DNA from: an uncultured Lysobacteraceae bacterium | GTDB lineage: Bacteria > Pseudomonadota > Gammaproteobacteria > Xanthomonadales > Xanthomonadaceae | Direction: 5' to 3' | Length of the DNA stretch: 9,679 bases | Assembly: GCA_946480825.1 (NCBI GenBank) | Contig: CAMLLG010000105.1 | Span: 1 to 9,679 of the forward strand | In this document: positions 5,188 to 9,679 of the stretch, piece after piece | Layout of the letters: each line of letters begins with the position of its first letter | Numbering within the stretch: the first letter of the stretch is position 1 | Made by a program: the position numbers and the translations under genes | The notes under the pieces: generated by a model | Told to the model about the DNA's origin: nothing | Databases searched by the model: none | Seen by the model: the letters and a program-made list of their open reading frames with translations, nothing else

Positions 5188-5586
5188 TCAGCCGGCGCGG
5201 CCCAGCGTCGCCATCAGCAGCGCACCGCCGCATGCCAGCGACACGATGCCGATCAGGCTCAGAAACGGCAGCGCGGCCGGGACGGCGCGCTGCGCGAAAC
5301 GGCGATGCCAGCGCCACGGGACGAGCAGCAGAACCGCCGTGGTGACGACGAGAACGACGCCGATGCCGACGAAGGCCACGGGAAAATTCGTCCGCGGCGC
5401 GTACTGCAGAAAGGCCCAGCCGGCCAGCAGGCGCAACGCCATTTCCAGGAGATGCGTGGCCGGCGATGTCGCGAACCCGGTCAGGAAACGCGCGGCGCGG
5501 GCAGGCTTGAACAGACAGGCCAAGCCCAGCCAGACGAGATAGGCCGCGACCGCGGCCAGAACGACGACGGCGAACGGATCGATCAA
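5188..5586 (-). CDS. Small four-helix membrane protein at the end of the biotin operon
   Basis: This 132-residue protein is almost entirely hydrophobic, with four predicted membrane helices at about 3-26, 44-61, 66-90 and 103-127. Short basic loops (KPARAAR at 27-33, WRWHRRFAQR at 91-100) indicate orientation. I see no transporter signature, although small-residue-rich helices of this type occur in DoxX-like and other small membrane families. The start is taken as TTG at 5586 because it overlaps the bioC stop as TTGA and places the first helix directly at the N-terminus. No better start is seen. The tight overlap means it is co-transcribed with bioC and probably translationally coupled. A role in biotin or pimelate handling cannot be inferred from sequence alone. 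The family is not recognised. Confidence 0.68.
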   Translation of the reverse strand: MIDPFAVVVLAAVAAYLVWLGLACLFKPARAARFLTGFATSPATHLLEMALRLLAGWAFLQYAPRTNFPVAFVGIGVVLVVTTAVLLLVPWRWHRRFAQRAVPAALPFLSLIGIVSLACGGALLMATLGRAG

Positions 5587-6527
5587 CGCCGCCGCACCGG
5601 AATGCCGCTGGCCGGAAACCGCGCGACGTCCTCGCCGCCTTCGCGGATCGCGACGCCATGTTCGGGCGCCCAGGCGAGGGCGCTGATGATTTCCCACGTC
5701 GCCGGCAGCCGGCCGTTGTCGCGATGCGCTTCGTAGGCGTTCGCGGCGGCGGCGAAGCGGGCCTTGCCGGTGAGGGTGTGGCGACGCGCACGCAATGCGT
5801 TGGTGGCGCCGATCGCGCGCAGTTCGCGCATCAGCGCCGGCAGATCGTCGTAGCGGGTGACCAGTTCGTCGCGATCGAGCACCGGATTGCGGAAACCGCT
5901 GGCGATCAGCGCGTCGCCGAACTGCGCGATCGACGCGAACGGACTGACGTGCGGCACCGCGTCGGCGGAGGCGAACGCGCCGCGCAGTTCGTACAGCGTG
6001 TCGGGGCCGAAGGTCGAAAGCACGAGCATGCCGCCCGGTTTCAGCGCGCGGCGGAAACCCGCGAACACCGCGGGCAGATCCTCGACCCACTGCAGGCACA
6101 GATTCGAGAACAGCAGATCGACGCTGTGCTCGGCCAGCGGCAGCGCGCGGGCGTCGGCGCAGAGACGTTCGGGCGCGCGCGCAAGACGCTGTCGCAATGC
6201 GCCGATCAGACCCGCGGGCGGATCGACCTGCGCGCGCAGCATCGGCAGGGCGAGATCGATCGACAGCACCCGCGCCTTCGGCCAGCGCGCGCGCATCGCC
6301 CGCGACGCACCACCGGGGCCGCAGCCCAGATCGACCACGACCGCCGGTGTCTGCACATCGGCCGCGCGGCCTTCGGCGTAGTAATCCAGCGACTCCAGCA
6401 ATCGCGCTTCGACTTCGTGCTGCAATTTCGCGGCATCGGCGTAACTCGACGAGGCGCGCGAGAACGCGCGGCGCACATGCCGCGGGTCGAAGAGACTGCC
6501 GTCGACGGGCACGTTCACGCGCGGCAT
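5583..6527 (-). CDS. bioC: Malonyl-ACP O-methyltransferase BioC
   Basis: BioC methylates the free carboxyl of malonyl-ACP with S-adenosylmethionine, so that fatty-acid synthesis can extend it to pimeloyl-ACP methyl ester. The 314-residue protein shows the BioC N-terminal segment RRAFSRASSSYADAAKLQHE (19-38), SAM motif I VVDLGCGPGG (64-73), an acidic residue after the next strand (SID, 89-91), FSNLCLQW (140-147) and LKPGGMLVLSTFGPDTLYEL (162-181), all typical of the family. It is longer than E. coli BioC (251), mostly through insertions in the C-terminal half, as is usual in xanthomonads. The ATG at 6527 overlaps the bioH stop by 13 nt. A GTG at 6518 would make a 4-nt GTGA overlap and is a fair alternative. 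The gene is coupled to the membrane-protein gene downstream. Confidence 0.93.
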   Translation of the reverse strand: MPRVNVPVDGSLFDPRHVRRAFSRASSSYADAAKLQHEVEARLLESLDYYAEGRAADVQTPAVVVDLGCGPGGASRAMRARWPKARVLSIDLALPMLRAQVDPPAGLIGALRQRLARAPERLCADARALPLAEHSVDLLFSNLCLQWVEDLPAVFAGFRRALKPGGMLVLSTFGPDTLYELRGAFASADAVPHVSPFASIAQFGDALIASGFRNPVLDRDELVTRYDDLPALMRELRAIGATNALRARRHTLTGKARFAAAANAYEAHRDNGRLPATWEIISALAWAPEHGVAIREGGEDVARFPASGIPVRRR

Positions 6528-7315
6528 TCCGTGTCGCGCAGGAACGCCGAAATGTTCTCGACGACCGCATCGACATGGGTCAGGAACGGCGCATGCCCGG
6601 CATGCTCGATCTGCGCGAAGGTGGCGGACGCGTGGCCCGCGCGTTCGATGGCGTCGGCCGCCTCGCGCATCGCGCGCGGATCGACCAGGCGATCGCGGCG
6701 GCCGGCGATCCACAGGCTCGGCACGCGCAACTGCGGCAACAGCGGGCGCTGATCTTCGGTTTCGAGGATGCGCAGACCATCGACGAGCACCCGCGCCGCG
6801 GGCTCGCCGCGCGCGAACAGCTCGGCGCGCAGCGCGCGGAGTTCGTCCTTGGCGTGATCGGAGCCGAAGGCTTCCAGCGCGACGAAGCGATCGAGCGTGG
6901 CGCGATAGTCATCGCTCAGGCCACGGGCGAACTCGCGGAAGATCTCCGCGGACACGCCGTAACGCCAGTCCGGTCCGCGCACGAAGCACGGGCTGCTGCA
7001 CATCGCGACCAACGCCGGCACGCGCTCGGGCGAATGCACCGCCGCATGCAGCGCGAACATGCCGCCCAGCGACCAGCCGATCCACGGCGCGACCGGCAAC
7101 TGCGCGTGCAATGCGTCGCAGACGGCGTCGAAGGCCAGCGGCGTGGCGTCGTCGCGACTGAGGCCATGCCCGGGCAGATCGACGAGATGCAGGGTATGAC
7201 GATCGCGCAGGCGTTCGACCAGCGGCGCGAACACGCCGCCGTGCATCGCCCAGCCATGGATCAGCACCAGCGGCGGGCCTTCGCCGCTGATCGTGGTGTG
7301 CAGACGCGCGCTCAT
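6515..7315 (-). CDS. bioH: Pimeloyl-ACP methyl ester carboxylesterase BioH
   Basis: BioH removes the methyl group from pimeloyl-ACP methyl ester, ending the chain-extension phase started by BioC. This is a 266-residue alpha/beta hydrolase. It shows HGW with Trp22 at the oxyanion site (20-22), the nucleophile Ser82 in GWSLGG, Asp208 in GRRDRLVD, and His241 in HAGHAPF. Positions and length match E. coli BioH (Ser82, Asp207, His235) closely. The four-helix cap lies at about residues 110-185. The ATG at 7315 overlaps the upstream stop as ATGA. Its placement next to bioC, unlike the detached bioH of E. coli, makes the assignment to pimelate synthesis strong. Confidence 0.93.
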   Translation of the reverse strand: MSARLHTTISGEGPPLVLIHGWAMHGGVFAPLVERLRDRHTLHLVDLPGHGLSRDDATPLAFDAVCDALHAQLPVAPWIGWSLGGMFALHAAVHSPERVPALVAMCSSPCFVRGPDWRYGVSAEIFREFARGLSDDYRATLDRFVALEAFGSDHAKDELRALRAELFARGEPAARVLVDGLRILETEDQRPLLPQLRVPSLWIAGRRDRLVDPRAMREAADAIERAGHASATFAQIEHAGHAPFLTHVDAVVENISAFLRDTECRA

Positions 7316-7694
7316 CGTTGCGGTTCGGCGCTCCGCGCGGCGCGGATCATCGGTTCGAGCGCGCGCCATTGCAGATCGATATCGCGCGCGAACCAATGAC
7401 TGATCCGGCGCCGCCAGCGCGGCTGGCGACCAACCGCTTCGATCCGTTCGACCAGCCAGTCGTGATCGAAGCCGGCCCATTCGCCGGCGACCGAGAGCAG
7501 ATTCGGATACAGCGCGGGATGCACGTCGTCCATCAGCATGTCGCGCAGCGCGTCGAGCGAATACGGCGACGCCGCCAGGGTTGCGGCGATGCCATCGTGG
7601 AAGGTCGAGACCTCGGTATCCAGATAGAGATCCGACAGCGCGATCCAGACCGGGATGCGCGCGTCGGTGTCGTTCCGCGAGGCCGGCATCGGCC

Positions 7695-7698
<4 letters not shown>
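7312..7698 (-). CDS. DUF7079-like protein inside the biotin operon
   Basis: This is a 128-residue soluble protein. The core reads [15 protein letters not shown] (15-29), then [12 protein letters not shown] (44-55), [19 protein letters not shown] (60-78) and a basic Trp-rich C-terminal part. This pattern resembles what I recall as DUF7079, a family of small uncharacterised proteins; the family name is from memory. No catalytic motif or membrane segment is visible. GTG at 7698 overlaps the bioF stop as GTGA. ATG at 7689 is an alternative start. The stop overlaps bioH as ATGA, so it is translationally linked on both sides to biotin genes. That implies co-expression but not a biotin function. Confidence 0.78.
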
Positions 7699-8918
<1,220 letters not shown>

Positions 8919-8931
8919 GGCGGGTGCTCGA

Positions 8932-9679
8932 TCAGGCGGCTCGGATGCAGGGCGGATCGTCGCCACCTTCGCCGTCGGCGATGACGGTATCGGCGAGTGC
9001 GGTGTCGACGATGTCGGCATGGACGGTATTGGCGGTTTCGACCACCTGCATCGGCCGCAGGCCCAGGCGCGCGAACAGCGCGAGATCGCGCTCGGTGTCC
9101 GGGTTGCCGGTGGTCAGGAGTTTTTCGCCGTAGAAGATCGAGTTGGCGCCGGCGAGGAAACACAGCGCCTGCAACTCGTCGGACATCGTCTCGCGGCCGG
9201 CCGACAGTCGCACCATCGACTTCGGCATCAGGATCCGTGCGACCGCGATCGTGCGCACGAACTCGAACGGATCGAGTGCGGTGGTGCCGTGCAGCGGCGT
9301 GCCTTCGACCTGTACCAGACGATTGATCGGTACCGAGTCCGGATGCGCCGGCAGGTTGGCCAGGGTCTGCAGCAGGCCCGCCCGCTGCGCCCGCGATTCG
9401 CCCATGCCGACGATGCCGCCGCAGCAGGTCTTCATGCCGGCGTCGCGCACGTGGCCGAGGGTATCGAGGCGGTCCTGGAATTCGCGGGTCTGGATGATCT
9501 CGCCGTAGAACTCCGGCGCGGTGTCCAGATTGTGGTTGTAGTAATCGAGGCCGGCGGCCTTCAGCGCGGTGGCCTGTTCGCCGCTGAGCATGCCCAGCGT
9601 GGCGCAGGTTTCCAGCCCCAGCGCCTTCACCTCGCGGATCATCTCGGCGACCTTCGGGATGTCGCGGTCCTTCGGCGAG
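8932..9679 (-). CDS. bioB: Biotin synthase BioB (C-terminal part, cut by window edge)
   Basis: BioB is the radical-SAM enzyme that inserts sulfur into dethiobiotin, the last step of biotin synthesis. The frame is open to the right edge; 248 residues are visible, starting at SPKDRDIPK, equal to about residue 104 of E. coli BioB. Visible ligands of the [2Fe-2S] cluster are Cys25 of the fragment (LETCATLG, E. coli Cys128), Cys85 (KTCCGG, Cys188) and Arg157 (MVRLSAGR, Arg260), with exactly conserved spacing. YYNHNLDT and [10 protein letters not shown] are also present. The CxxxCxxC radical-SAM motif and Cys97 lie outside the window. The C-terminus ends in an acidic tail. An internal ATG at 9642 is not the real start. 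It is the first visible gene of the operon. Confidence 0.96.
   Translation of the reverse strand, partial: SPKDRDIPKVAEMIREVKALGLETCATLGMLSGEQATALKAAGLDYYNHNLDTAPEFYGEIIQTREFQDRLDTLGHVRDAGMKTCCGGIVGMGESRAQRAGLLQTLANLPAHPDSVPINRLVQVEGTPLHGTTALDPFEFVRTIAVARILMPKSMVRLSAGRETMSDELQALCFLAGANSIFYGEKLLTTGNPDTERDLALFARLGLRPMQVVETANTVHADIVDTALADTVIADGEGGDDPPCIRAA

Noticed and set aside
6197..7399. 400-codon plus-strand frame opposite bioH and part of bioC
   Set aside because: It crosses two real genes and their overlap, and the composition is typical of an antisense GC artefact.
9119..9642. Internal ATG at 9642 as the start of a short BioB
   Set aside because: The frame continues upstream to the window edge with residues matching BioB ([12 protein letters not shown]). 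A start there would lose the radical-SAM cluster.

Overview
The window is GC-rich DNA (clearly over 65% by eye in most genes) with tightly packed, overlapping genes. Gene content and order fit a gammaproteobacterium of the Xanthomonadales/Lysobacteraceae type (Lysobacter, Luteimonas or Xanthomonas-like). The evidence is a bioB-bioF-bioH-bioC cluster, a GTAG-type REP doublet as described in Stenotrophomonas, and a gene that appears to lack a leader. The genus is inferred, not proven.

Left part (1-3174): a minus-strand Tyr/Pro/Gly-rich lipoprotein (148-792) lies divergent from a plus-strand three-gene run. The run holds a serine racemase/threonine dehydratase-like PLP enzyme (1032-2060), a membrane-anchored DUF218 (SanA/ElyC/YdcF) protein (2057-2752) and a ketosteroid-isomerase-related NTF2-fold protein (2749-3174). 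Both junctions are 4-nt stop/start overlaps, so the three are probably co-translated.

Middle (3175-4592): this is the accessory part. Two REP hairpins in inverted orientation (3252-3346) sit between convergent genes. Next comes a markedly AT-richer minus-strand segment with a nucleotidyltransferase-fold protein (3350-4141) and, overlapping its start, a 57-codon ORF too short for routine calling (4123-4296). Just upstream of this pair is a perfect 48-bp palindrome with no spacer (4321-4368). The pair plus palindrome looks like a small horizontally acquired cassette, possibly toxin-antitoxin or defence related, but that function is inference. From 4369 to 4592 there are several nested inverted repeats and no convincing gene.

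Right part (4593-9679, all minus strand): after a 163-residue secreted protein of unknown function (4593-5084) lies the biotin operon. In transcription order it contains bioB (partial, entering from the right edge), bioF, a 128-residue DUF7079-like protein, bioH, bioC and a four-helix membrane protein. From bioF onward every junction is an overlap of 4-13 nt. BioC and BioH provide the methyl-ester-disguised pimeloyl-ACP route, and BioF and BioB carry out the first and last steps of ring assembly. The two unknown genes share the transcript and are the most interesting coding features there. bioA and bioD are not in the window.
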